Source: Phenylobacterium sp. NIBR 498073 (lineage in GTDB: Bacteria; Pseudomonadota; Alphaproteobacteria; Caulobacterales; Caulobacteraceae). Taken from it: DNA of 64,000 nucleotides. The position numbers were made by a program, and so were the translations under genes. The DNA lies in the NCBI RefSeq assembly GCF_027286305.1, contig NZ_CP114599.1, positions 1,798,001-1,862,000 of the forward strand. Direction: 5' to 3'. The notes below the pieces were generated by a model, which was given only the letters and a program-made list of their open reading frames with translations, did no database searches and had not been told where the DNA came from. Below, in pieces: positions 16,497 through 24,576 of the stretch (position 1 is the first letter of the stretch; every line of letters begins with the position of its first letter).

Positions 16497-17573
16497 ATGT
16501 TCGCACGAAGGACCGTCTTCGTTGTCGGAGCCGGCTGCAGCTTCGAATATGGCCTACCGGTAGGCGAGACGCTCAAGTCTCAGATCGTCGACAGAATGGG
16601 TAGCCTCTCCCGGGCGCAACGCGCCCGGGACATGGAGCCGTACGACGAGCTCATGCTGAGCGCCGTCAGGAAGCTGGCTCATCAGGAACAAATCGATGCC
16701 GGCAACAAGGTCGGGCTCTGGCTCGAGGCGGCGGGCAAAATCGCCCGTGGACTTCCCCACTCAACCTCCATCGACCGCTACCTGGCCTTCCGATCGGACG
16801 ACCCGCGGATCGTCCAGTTGGGCAAGCTGGCGATCGTGCAAACGATCTTGGAGGCCGAGCGCGCGAGCAGCCTGCAGCCAACGCCGTTAGATCATGCCGC
16901 CATCGCGGGCGTCACGCGCGACCAGCCGCATTGGCTGGGGCAGTTGTTCGGGCGCATGCAGGAAGGCGTCGCAGGAAAGGCTCGCATCGCCGATCTCTTC
17001 CGAAACGTCACCTTTGTCTGCTTCAACTACGACCGATGCATAGAGCACTACTTCTTCAATGCGTTGGTGGAGTACGGCGATTTCAACGAGGAGGAGGCTG
17101 CCCGCGTCATGGCGGGAATGCGCATCATCCATCCCTACGGACGGATCGGCGCTTTGCCTTGGGATCTGGACGTTTCCCAGTCGCTGCGGGCGGACTACGG
17201 CGTGGAGCTCTCGTCGCACGAACAGCTTCTGACTCTCGCGAAGGGCATTCGGACCTTTACGGAGGGGGCCCACGACGCCCAGCACCTTCCCATTCACGAG
17301 GCCCTGCTCGAAGCCGAACAGGTTGTTTTCCTGGGATTCAGCTTCCTGGATCAGAACATGGATATGCTGACCCCGAACGTGAGGTGTCCGCCGGCCTCAG
17401 TCACTGGAACAGTCTTCAACGAGTCCTCATCCAATCAGGACCTGGCTCGAGCCCTGGTGCGCTCAATGCTGAGCGGGCGGACGGGCGGCGCGCCTGAAGG
17501 GCATCGGATCGAATTTCATGGAATGACGGCTGGGCAGTTCCTCGCCAACAACGGCAATGCGCTGATGCGCTGA
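16497..17573 (+). CDS. SIR2-like domain protein
   Basis: A 358-residue protein of the SIR2-like superfamily. Visible motifs are VFVVGAGCSFEYGLP at residues 6-20 (the GAGxS nucleotide loop), VCFNYDRCIEHYF near residue 173 (FNYD), IIHPYGRIG near residue 212 and VVFLGFSFLDQNMD near residue 277. SIR2-like domains of this sort often act as NADases in anti-phage defence, but no partner defence gene is visible beside it: the neighbours are a GMC oxidoreductase and a TonB receptor. The chosen start is the ATG at 16497; an upstream in-frame TTG at 16398 would add 33 unconvincing residues. Function is unproven; defence is the most likely role from the fold and the island context. Confidence 0.75.
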   Translation: MFARRTVFVVGAGCSFEYGLPVGETLKSQIVDRMGSLSRAQRARDMEPYDELMLSAVRKLAHQEQIDAGNKVGLWLEAAGKIARGLPHSTSIDRYLAFRSDDPRIVQLGKLAIVQTILEAERASSLQPTPLDHAAIAGVTRDQPHWLGQLFGRMQEGVAGKARIADLFRNVTFVCFNYDRCIEHYFFNALVEYGDFNEEEAARVMAGMRIIHPYGRIGALPWDLDVSQSLRADYGVELSSHEQLLTLAKGIRTFTEGAHDAQHLPIHEALLEAEQVVFLGFSFLDQNMDMLTPNVRCPPASVTGTVFNESSSNQDLARALVRSMLSGRTGGAPEGHRIEFHGMTAGQFLANNGNALMR

Positions 17574-17641
17574 GTTGGCTCGGCGCCACTGCAAGTTTGC
17601 AATGCAGTCGATAATCGCCACGCCCCGCCCACAAAAGGGAA

Positions 17642-17670
17642 AGGGGCGCGGTTCGATGAACCGCGCCCCT
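17642..17670 (-). terminator. Terminator of the TonB-dependent receptor gene
   Basis: A 13-bp stem (AGGGGCGCGGTTC/GAACCGCGCCCCT) with a 3-nt loop, followed on the minus strand by TTTCCCTTTTG. It lies 25 bp after the receptor stop. It could also stop read-through from the SIR2-like gene. Confidence 0.8.
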
Positions 17671-17694
17671 CGGCCGCTTTAGTCTCGCCGAACC

Positions 17695-20283
17695 CTAGAA
17701 GCGATACTGCAGCTCGATCCCGTAGGTCCGCGGGAAGTTCAGGCTGACCTGCCGGCGCGCGCCCACGGCGGTGGGGGCGGTCGGGTTGGCGATGGAGTTT
17801 CCGTAGCCGACTTCGTCGGTCACGTTCTTCACGAACGCGATCACGGTGTACTTCTTCTCACCGTCCGACCACAGCGCACGCAGATCACCGGTGGTGAAAG
17901 CCTTGGTGCTGTAGATCGGGTTCTTGAACAGCAGCGATTGCTGCTCGTCGATATAGCTGGCGGTGCCGCTGAGCGTCATCGTGCCCTCGAAGAGGTCGAA
18001 GGCATAGGTCACGCCGGCCGTCGCCTTGTGTTCCGGCGACAGCGGCAGGTCGTTGCCGACCAGCGATTGCTGGACACGTCCATTGACGGCCGGGCCGACC
18101 GGCCGCGCGCCAGCCGCGAGCGCCAGCGGATCGGCCGTATCGACGAAGCAGCAGCCGCTCTTCAGCTCGGTGTTCAGGTAGGCGTAGTTGAGCAGGAAGT
18201 TCAGCCCGCGGATCGGCGACCACTGGGTTTCGAGTTCCAGGCCCCAGATGGCGGCGTCCAGGTTGAGGAACTGAGTTGCGGTGATAGCGCCGAGCGGCAC
18301 TGTCAGCGGAGCCTGGAAGCCCTGATAGTCGGTGTAGAACAGCGCCGCGTTGGTCTGCAGTTGACCGCCGAACGTCTTCTTGAAACCGAGTTCGTAGCTG
18401 TTCACGTACTCCGGGTCGGCATACGGGTCGGGCGACAGACCCGAGGAGCCCAACCAGCCGCCGGACTTGTAGCCGCGCGAGTAACGCAGGTAGAGATTGG
18501 TGTAGCGATCCGGGGCCCATTGAACGCTGAGGGTGCCCGTCACCGCGTCCCAGTCACCGCCCAGATCGCGGCGCAGGCCGCCGCCCGGGTTCAGAACCAG
18601 GCTCGCAGTCGCCGGGTTGGCGGCGCAGGAGGCCAGCGTCGTGCCGCCGCAGACCTGTTGGGTTGAAACGTCGACGGCGAAGCCTTGTGCGACGGCCGGA
18701 GGCACGGCGGCGCCGAAGGCGAGGGCCAGGGTCGGGATGCGCGCGACATAGCGGGCGACATCGTAGCCGTTCTTCTCATCCTTCGTGTAGCGAAGGCCCG
18801 CGGTCACGGTCCAGTCCGGCGCGAATTCCCAGTCCACCTGACCAAAGGCGGCGTAGGACTTCGTTTCCAGGTGGCCGTCGACATAGAGGAAGGCGCCGCG
18901 CGGGTTCGGATCCGAGGGCGCGCCCGTCAGGCCGATAGGATTGAAGATGCTCGGATCGCCGACGACCCGAATACCCTGCGGCTGATCGTACTTCTGATAG
19001 TACTGATAGACGCCCACGATCCAATTGATCGGACCTTCGCCGTTCGACGAGAGGTTCAGTTCATTGGAGTACCAGGACTGGCGCTCCTCGTAGAACGTCC
19101 GCGCATCGGTCGACACGTTCTGAGCAAGGAACGAGGGCAGGGGGCCGGCGCCATCGAGGTCGACAAGGATGTTCTGCGGGCCGATACGCGCCGATCCGTC
19201 GGAGTCGGTCGAGGTGTTGTAGTTGTAGGTTTGGTAGCCGCCCAGATACTTCAGAGTGGCCCAGCCGAGGTCGGAGGTCACATCCAGGTGCAGGCGATGG
19301 TGCCTGTCGAGCGAGCCGTAGCTCGGCGAGTTGACGTTCTGTTCGTAGGGGTTGGTCACGGCCGGGTTGCGGTCGGTCAGCCCATAGGTGCTGTTGTAGT
19401 AGAGAGCCGAGGTGCCGGCGCCCGTCAACGAAGTGGTGTCGTAGGGCGACAGGTTGTTCACCATGGGATTGCCGACGCCGTAGCTGTCGTCCCAATCGAA
19501 CTTCGTATAGCGGAGCCGTGCGGTGGTGTTCTCACCCAGGTCGGCTTCCAGTTGGGCTTCTAGCGTGTAGCGCGAGACCTCGCCGCTGTCGCGGGCGGGG
19601 CCGGAATTCTTGATGAATCCATCGTCGCGACGCTCCATGGACGCGCCGACCAGGAACCGAAGGTTTTCCAGGATCGGACCGCGGACCATGCCGTCCAGGC
19701 GGTAGGAGCCGTAGTTGCCAATCATAGCGCGAGCTTCGCCGCTCATGTAGTCCGTCGGGCGCTTGGAAATGATGTTGAGCGCGCCGCCGATGGAGTTGCG
19801 CCCATAGAGGGTTCCCTGCGGGCCGCGCAGCACCTCGGTGCGTTCGATGAAGATCGACGGGGTGGTCGCATCGAACATCGAATTCGAGAAGATGCCGTCG
19901 GAATACGCGGCGACGGACGGGTCAGTACCAATGGCGTTGGTCAGGCGGCCGATGCCGCGCACCGACATGCGGTCGTTGTTGGTGTAGCTAACGCCAGGGG
20001 TGATGCGGGCGAGATCCTCGACAGTGCCGACGCCCAGGACGTCGCGCTTCTCGCTGGTATAGGCCGAAACTGCGGACGGAACGTCCTGCAGGCTTTGTTC
20101 GCGCTTTTCCGCGGTCACGACCAGTTCTTCGATCATCGGGGCGTCGGACGAGCCGGCCGCCTCCTGAGCGTTGGCGTGCGGCGCGATGGCGGCCACCGCG
20201 CTGACCGAAGCGGTCGCCAGCAACGTGTTCAGCAGCCACTTGCGTGAAGATCTAAGGCCCGACGGCTGGGCGTAACTCGACAT
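17695..20283 (-). CDS. TonB-dependent outer-membrane receptor
   Basis: An 862-residue TonB-dependent receptor. The start is the ATG at 20283, preceded by GGGAGGGAG; it gives a signal peptide ending at AHANA-QEA near residue 40. A TonB-box-like IEELVVTAEKR follows, then the plug domain (DVPSAVSAY, GIGRLTNAIGTDPSVAAY, RGPQGTLYGRNSIGGALNII) and a 22-strand type barrel ending in an aromatic residue (ELQYRF). The family imports siderophores, cobalamin, sugars and, in alphaproteobacteria, hydrophobic substrates. Lying divergent from a CYP153-type P450 and sharing its palindromic sites, this one probably brings in the P450 substrate or a related compound. The substrate is inferred from context. Confidence 0.92.
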   Translation of the reverse strand: MSSYAQPSGLRSSRKWLLNTLLATASVSAVAAIAPHANAQEAAGSSDAPMIEELVVTAEKREQSLQDVPSAVSAYTSEKRDVLGVGTVEDLARITPGVSYTNNDRMSVRGIGRLTNAIGTDPSVAAYSDGIFSNSMFDATTPSIFIERTEVLRGPQGTLYGRNSIGGALNIISKRPTDYMSGEARAMIGNYGSYRLDGMVRGPILENLRFLVGASMERRDDGFIKNSGPARDSGEVSRYTLEAQLEADLGENTTARLRYTKFDWDDSYGVGNPMVNNLSPYDTTSLTGAGTSALYYNSTYGLTDRNPAVTNPYEQNVNSPSYGSLDRHHRLHLDVTSDLGWATLKYLGGYQTYNYNTSTDSDGSARIGPQNILVDLDGAGPLPSFLAQNVSTDARTFYEERQSWYSNELNLSSNGEGPINWIVGVYQYYQKYDQPQGIRVVGDPSIFNPIGLTGAPSDPNPRGAFLYVDGHLETKSYAAFGQVDWEFAPDWTVTAGLRYTKDEKNGYDVARYVARIPTLALAFGAAVPPAVAQGFAVDVSTQQVCGGTTLASCAANPATASLVLNPGGGLRRDLGGDWDAVTGTLSVQWAPDRYTNLYLRYSRGYKSGGWLGSSGLSPDPYADPEYVNSYELGFKKTFGGQLQTNAALFYTDYQGFQAPLTVPLGAITATQFLNLDAAIWGLELETQWSPIRGLNFLLNYAYLNTELKSGCCFVDTADPLALAAGARPVGPAVNGRVQQSLVGNDLPLSPEHKATAGVTYAFDLFEGTMTLSGTASYIDEQQSLLFKNPIYSTKAFTTGDLRALWSDGEKKYTVIAFVKNVTDEVGYGNSIANPTAPTAVGARRQVSLNFPRTYGIELQYRF

Positions 20284-20337
20284 AATTGAACTCCCTCCCA
20301 GGCGCACTCCGGCGCCGGCGGCCGGCAAAAGCCTTCC

Positions 20338-20352
20338 TCGAACGAGGTTCGA
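20338..20352. promoter_or_regulatory. Shared palindrome, copy 2 (before TonB receptor)
   Basis: TCGAAC-GAG-GTTCGA, a perfect 6-3-6 palindrome 55 bp upstream of the receptor ATG. A half site (GAGGTTCGAA) occurs at 20475-20484. With the two copies at 20662-20694 it forms a set in the 586-bp intergenic region 20284-20869, which holds no gene. Confidence 0.6.
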
Positions 20353-20661
20353 AAAGCCCCAATGTGCAGTGCAATTCGGCCTAGCTCGGAGGCTCTGAAA
20401 AGCTTGAGGAATTTCCTGCGGCGCCGTCACAATTGTTGAGGGGCGGTTGGCGTCGCGCTGACCCAACCGCTCGCGAGGTTCGAATCATCGGCGCATTGCG
20501 GTGACTTCGCCGCCCAACTCCACAGCCTGACTTACTAGAGCATCCGATGTCGCTTGAGCGGGTCCTCAAGCCTCAGATCAATTGGAGGGTGTAAGTAAGG
20601 CGTCCTGCGGTGAAGTCATAAAGTCGCGCCACGGACTCGTATTCACAAGCTTACGCAGCGT

Positions 20662-20676
20662 TCGAACAATGTTCGA
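20662..20676. promoter_or_regulatory. Shared palindrome, copy 3 (before CYP153)
   Basis: TCGAAC-AAT-GTTCGA, perfect, and extended to 9-bp arms CGTTCGAAC/GTTCGAACG at 20659-20679. It lies about 195 bp upstream of the P450 start, on the P450 side of the divergent intergenic region. Confidence 0.62.
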
Positions 20677-20679
20677 ACG

Positions 20680-20694
20680 TCGAACGAGATTCGA
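20680..20694. promoter_or_regulatory. Shared palindrome, copy 4 (before CYP153)
   Basis: TCGAAC-GAG-ATTCGA, one mismatch from the perfect palindrome. Its centre is 18 bp from that of copy 3, nearly two helical turns, so two dimers could bind side by side. Confidence 0.6.
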
Positions 20695-20869
20695 ACATTG
20701 ACGCTGAAGCGTCCGATGTGCATCCAATCAGCTGATAGTGGCGAACTGGCGGGATCACGTGGTTCCGTTTCATAAGCCAGCGCCACAATTATTGGATCAG
20801 TCCGGATTGGACATGCGCCTGCTCGCGCACCTGATTGCGCCTCAGAGCGCAAAGGGAAGGAATAGAGAC

Positions 20870-22129
20870 ATGAGCGACGGAAATATCGACCTGGCCGCCG
20901 AGGCGCGTGCGCAGGCCTACGCCCTGCCGCTGGATCAGTTGAATCCGGGCGATCCGGCCCTGTTCCGGACTGACGCGCACTGGCCCATTCTTGAGCGCCT
21001 GCGCAAGGAAGACCCGGTTCACTATACGGCCGAGAGCGAATACGGCCCGTACTGGTCGATCACCAAATACAACGACATCATGGCGGTCGATACGAACCAT
21101 GAGGTGTTCTCCTCGGAAGGCGGCATCACCATCGCCAGCCAGGAAGGCGAAGAAGGGCCTCTGCCCATGTTCATCGCCATGGACCCGCCTAAGCACGATG
21201 TTCAGCGCAAGACCGTGAGCCCGGCGGTGGCGCCGGCTAACCTGGCGATCCTTGGCCCGCTGATCCGCGAGCGCGCCGCCAAGATCCTCGACGGCCTGCC
21301 GATCGGCCAGGAGTTCGACTGGGTCGACAAGGTCTCGATGGAACTGACGGCCATGACCCTGGCCACCCTGTTCGACATGCCGCAGGAAGACCGCCGCAAG
21401 CTGACCTACTGGTCGGACGTGGTGACCGCGGTGCCCGGCAAGAGCCCGCTGGTCGACACCATCGAACAGAAGATGCAGATCTTCATCGAGTACCACGCCT
21501 ATTTCACTGGGCTGTGGAACCAGCGAGTCAACGCCCCGCCCGGGGGCGACCTGATCTCGATGCTGGCGCATGGTCCGGAAACCCGGAACATGGAACCGCG
21601 CGAGTACTTCGGGAACATCGTGCTGCTGACCGTCGGCGGCAACGACACCACCCGCAACACCATCACCGGCTCGGTCCTGGCGCTGAACCAGAACCCCGAC
21701 CAGTACAAGAAGCTGCGCGAGAACCCGTCGCTGATCCCCTCGATGGTCTCCGAGACCATCCGCTGGCAGACGCCGCTGGCCCACATGCGCCGCATCGCCA
21801 CCCAGGACTACGAACTGGGCGGCAAGACCATCAAAAAGGGCGACAAGGTGGTCATGTGGTACGTCTCGGGCAACCGCGACGACGAGGTCATCGAGCGGCC
21901 GAACGACTACATCATCGACCGCGCCCGTCCGCGGAACCATCTTTCCTTCGGCTTTGGCATCCACCGCTGCGTCGGCAACCGCCTGGCCGAGCTGCAGCTC
22001 CAGATCATCTGGGAAGAGATCCTCAAGCGCTTCCCGGAGATCAAGGTCGTCGAAGAACCCATCCGGACCTACTCGAGCTTCGTGAAGGGCTACGAGTCCA
22101 TGAAGGTGATCATCCCAGCCCGTGCCTAG
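20870..22129 (+). CDS. Cytochrome P450, CYP153-like terminal hydroxylase
   Basis: A 419-residue soluble P450. The heme loop FGFGIHRCVGNRL puts the Cys ligand at residue 367; the I-helix oxygen-binding motif is GGNDTTRNTITG near residue 258 and the ExxR pair is in SETIRWQTP near residue 296. The blocks WQTPLAHMRRIA, KKGDKVVMWYVSGNRD and LAELQL match the CYP153 family known for terminal hydroxylation of alkanes and related chains. The ATG at 20870 follows GGGAAGGAAT; an upstream in-frame ATG at 20738 lies inside the operator region side and is rejected. CYP153 enzymes need a ferredoxin and a reductase; neither is visible nearby, so the partners must be encoded elsewhere. Confidence 0.9.
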   Translation: MSDGNIDLAAEARAQAYALPLDQLNPGDPALFRTDAHWPILERLRKEDPVHYTAESEYGPYWSITKYNDIMAVDTNHEVFSSEGGITIASQEGEEGPLPMFIAMDPPKHDVQRKTVSPAVAPANLAILGPLIRERAAKILDGLPIGQEFDWVDKVSMELTAMTLATLFDMPQEDRRKLTYWSDVVTAVPGKSPLVDTIEQKMQIFIEYHAYFTGLWNQRVNAPPGGDLISMLAHGPETRNMEPREYFGNIVLLTVGGNDTTRNTITGSVLALNQNPDQYKKLRENPSLIPSMVSETIRWQTPLAHMRRIATQDYELGGKTIKKGDKVVMWYVSGNRDDEVIERPNDYIIDRARPRNHLSFGFGIHRCVGNRLAELQLQIIWEEILKRFPEIKVVEEPIRTYSSFVKGYESMKVIIPARA

Positions 22130-22208
22130 CGCCCAGCAGCCCTGAGGGACGCTGGGGGCGCAACGCCTTGGCGACCCTCTAGGGCAAAGTCAGCTATCCA
22201 GTCTTCCG

Positions 22209-22239
22209 CGCGGGGTCCCTAGGGGCCCCGCGTCTTTTT
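22209..22239 (+). terminator. Terminator after the CYP153 gene
   Basis: Stem CGCGGGG/CCCCGCG with an inner TCC/GGG continuation, followed by TCTTTTT. It lies 80 bp after the P450 stop, so the next thiolase gene probably has its own promoter. Confidence 0.82.
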
Positions 22240-22320
22240 GTCTGGCGGCCCCGGCTCCTCTGAGGCGGCGGGTATCGCACCGCTGACGACTGCACGCAGA
22301 TTTCTTCATCCGCTCTCTTT

Positions 22321-22335
22321 TCGAACTCCGTTCCA
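22321..22335. promoter_or_regulatory. Shared palindrome, copy 5 (before thiolase)
   Basis: TCGAAC-TCC-GTTCCA, 11 of 12 arm positions matching TCGAAC-N3-GTTCGA, about 97 bp upstream of the thiolase-like gene at 22432. It links this gene pair with the TonB-P450 set. Confidence 0.55.
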
Positions 22336-22431
22336 AGGTTCCAAACGGGCGCGTCTTCAAGTGCGTTCTGGATGGCTGCCCTCTGCCGGCTCCTCCGATC
22401 GCTGCAATCGACCGGTGTGAACAGGACAGCA

Positions 22432-23586
22432 ATGACGAGCGTAGGGATGGCGTATATCGCAGGCGCCTTCGAACATCCGACCCGAAAGGCGACTGACATT
22501 TCAGTCGGACGGCTCCATGCCGAGTGCGCCGCCGGCGCGCTGGCGGACGCAGGGCTCAGCCGTGACGACGTTGATGGTTTCTTCTGTGGCGGCGACGCTC
22601 CAGGCGGACTGCTGGCGATGGTCGACTATCTGGGGCTGAAGCCCCGTCACATCGATTCCAGCGACATCGGCGGGTCCAGCTACATCTCCCTGGTCGGGCA
22701 CGCGGCCCAGGCCATTGCAGCGGGCAAGTGTAATGTCGCGCTGATCACCCTGGCGGGTCGACCCCGGACCGAAGCGATCAGTGGCTTTGGCGGTCCGCCG
22801 TCTCATCCGACGCGTCCCTGGGAGCCGCCGGTCAATGCGCGCCTTGTGGATCTCTATGCGCTCTGCGCGCGCCGACACATGCATGAGTTCGGCACCACCA
22901 GCGAACAGCTGGCCTGGATCAAGGTCGCCGCTTCCCACCACGCGCAGCACAATCCTCACGCCATGCTTCAGAAGGTGGTCACCGTCGAGGATGTCCTGCA
23001 GTCGCCGCTGATCTCGGATCCGCTGCATCGGCTCGACTGCTGCGTCGTCTCTGACGGCGGGGGCGCACTGATCGTCACGCGCCCGGAGATCGCCATGAAC
23101 CTTGGCCGGCCGCTGGTGAAGGTGAGGGGCGCGGGCGAGGCGCTGAAGGGCCAGGACGGCGGGGCCGTGGATTTGACCTATTCGGGAGCGGCGTTCTCTG
23201 GACCTGCCGCCTTCGCCGATGCTGGCGTGACCCCGGCGGATATTCAGTACGCCTCGATCTATGACAGCTTCACTATCACCGTCCTTATGCAGCTAGAGGA
23301 CCTGGGCTTCTGCGAGAAGGGCCAGGGCGGCCGCTTCGTCGCCGACGGCCAGCTGATCTCTGGCATCGGCCGCCTGCCGGTGAACACTGACGGCGGCGGG
23401 CTCTGCAACAATCACCCGGCCAATCGCGGGGGGATGACAAAGGTCATTGAAGCGGTTCGGCAGCTGCGCGGCGAAGCTCATCCGGCAGTCCAGGTGAAGG
23501 ACTGCAAGCTTGCCTTGGCTCACGGCACCGGAGGCTGGCTTGGCAGTCGCCACGGCAGCGCAACCGTTATCCTGGAACGAGAGTAG
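22432..23586 (+). CDS. Thiolase-like protein (lipid-transfer/SCP-x group), second copy
   Basis: A 384-residue thiolase-fold protein. As in the 3433-4635 product, the nucleophile segment lacks Cys (DIGGSSYISLVG near residue 80), but unlike that protein it keeps a His in the NNHPANRGG segment near residue 325; the C-terminal loop reads AHGTGGWLG. YDSFTITVLMQLED near residue 280 matches the YDCYTITV block of the first copy. The ATG at 22432 is weakly preceded by ACAGGA. The gene is followed after 4 bp by a DUF35 gene, so this is a second thiolase/DUF35 complex, possibly with aldolase activity on a different chain length. The reaction is inferred. Confidence 0.82.
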   Translation: MTSVGMAYIAGAFEHPTRKATDISVGRLHAECAAGALADAGLSRDDVDGFFCGGDAPGGLLAMVDYLGLKPRHIDSSDIGGSSYISLVGHAAQAIAAGKCNVALITLAGRPRTEAISGFGGPPSHPTRPWEPPVNARLVDLYALCARRHMHEFGTTSEQLAWIKVAASHHAQHNPHAMLQKVVTVEDVLQSPLISDPLHRLDCCVVSDGGGALIVTRPEIAMNLGRPLVKVRGAGEALKGQDGGAVDLTYSGAAFSGPAAFADAGVTPADIQYASIYDSFTITVLMQLEDLGFCEKGQGGRFVADGQLISGIGRLPVNTDGGGLCNNHPANRGGMTKVIEAVRQLRGEAHPAVQVKDCKLALAHGTGGWLGSRHGSATVILERE

Positions 23587-23590
23587 GTAC

Positions 23591-23974
23591 ATGCAAGTCG
23601 ATCAGGCTCTGCAACAGAACCATCCCGAGGCTATGGCCTTCTCCGCGGCCGCCGCAGAGGGTCGCTTCATGGTCCCGACCTGCGGCGATTGCGGGAAGGC
23701 GCACTGGTATCCGCGCGCCTTCTGTCCGTTCTGCTTCTCCTTCGATGTGACCTGGGAGGCGGCGTCAGGCCGCGGCGAGATCTACTCCTACTGCAATGGC
23801 GAGCCTGCGCCGGGCACGAACGTGATCGCCTACGTGAAGCTCGCCGAGGGGCCGACCGTTCTGACCCATATCCTGGATGCAGATCCGGCGGCCTTGCGCA
23901 TTGGACTGCCCGTCAAGGTCGTGCTCCAGGCTGCGAAGGACGGCCAGTACTTCCCCGCCTTCACGCCGAGCTAG
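23591..23974 (+). CDS. Zinc-ribbon OB-fold (DUF35) protein
   Basis: A 127-residue DUF35 protein with a complete zinc ribbon: CGDC at residues 31-34 and CPFC at residues 46-49, then the OB fold (GRGEIYSYCN, TNVIAYVKLAEGPTVLTHI). DUF35 proteins pair with thiolase or aldolase subunits and are thought to bind or gate the acyl-CoA. It starts 4 bp after the thiolase-like gene and is followed by a hairpin, so the two form a short operon. Unlike its counterpart at 4639-5064, its metal site is intact. Confidence 0.88.
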   Translation: MQVDQALQQNHPEAMAFSAAAAEGRFMVPTCGDCGKAHWYPRAFCPFCFSFDVTWEAASGRGEIYSYCNGEPAPGTNVIAYVKLAEGPTVLTHILDADPAALRIGLPVKVVLQAAKDGQYFPAFTPS

Positions 23975-23998
23975 CGGCTTCTGAGCCGAGAGCCTCCA

Positions 23999-24029
23999 AA
24001 CGGCCTGGATCTTTAAGATCCGGGCCGTT
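23999..24029. terminator. Hairpin after the thiolase/DUF35 pair
   Basis: A 13-bp stem (AACGGCC-T-GGATC / GATCC-G-GGCCGTT) with a 5-nt loop, 24 bp after the DUF35 stop. The T-tract on the plus strand is weak (CCTTTGG); it could serve both directions, being also just past the LysR remnant. Confidence 0.6.
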
Positions 24030-24046
24030 CCTTTGGTGGCGGGTCT

Positions 24047-24448
24047 CTACCTGAGTTCGGATGCGGCGCGGCTGAGCAAGGCCTTGAACCAGTCGTGGCC
24101 GCGCTTGGACGCAGCGGCAGGCGTCCAGAACGCATCGATATCCAGCCGACGGTTGGGATAGTCGATCTCCAGGAGGCGTATGTCGCGCGAGCGGGCAAGT
24201 TCCTGGGCGAGTTTGCGGGGCACCAGGGCCAGACACTCTGCTTCCTCAACGATCGCCCCGATGACGAGGAAATTCGGGACTTCGCAAACTGGCGACACCT
24301 CCAGAACAGAGGTGGGCTGGATCAGCCCTGCCCGGGCCAGGGCGCTTCGCTCGCCAACCTGGTAGACGACCTGCCGAGCGCCTCGAAATTCGGCGGGCGA
24401 GATGATGTCTCCCCACCGCTGATCGCGACGCGAAGCGATGCAGGTCAT
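24047..24448 (-). pseudogene. LysR-type regulator remnant (C-terminal part only)
   Basis: An open stretch of 133 codons that reads as the second half of a LysR substrate-binding domain: CEVPNFLVIGAIVEEAECLALVPRKLAQ and a typical ending with RGHDWFKALLSRA. The N-terminal helix-turn-helix and first half of the effector domain are absent; in-frame stops occur directly upstream (near 24455). The break lies about 125 bp from the integrase gene, so the regulator was probably cut by the insertion or by a later deletion. The regulated gene is unknown. A short functional protein is possible but unlikely. Confidence 0.7.
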
Positions 24449-24576
24449 ACGGACCCGCTACTTGCAAAGCTAGGACTCGCGCCATCACCGCTCCTAAGCC
24501 TAGAGCCGCTAGGTCGGCGTCCGATCCGGGACCGAGAAGCCGCGATCAAAGCCATCTCATGAGCGGGCGCCGAGCG

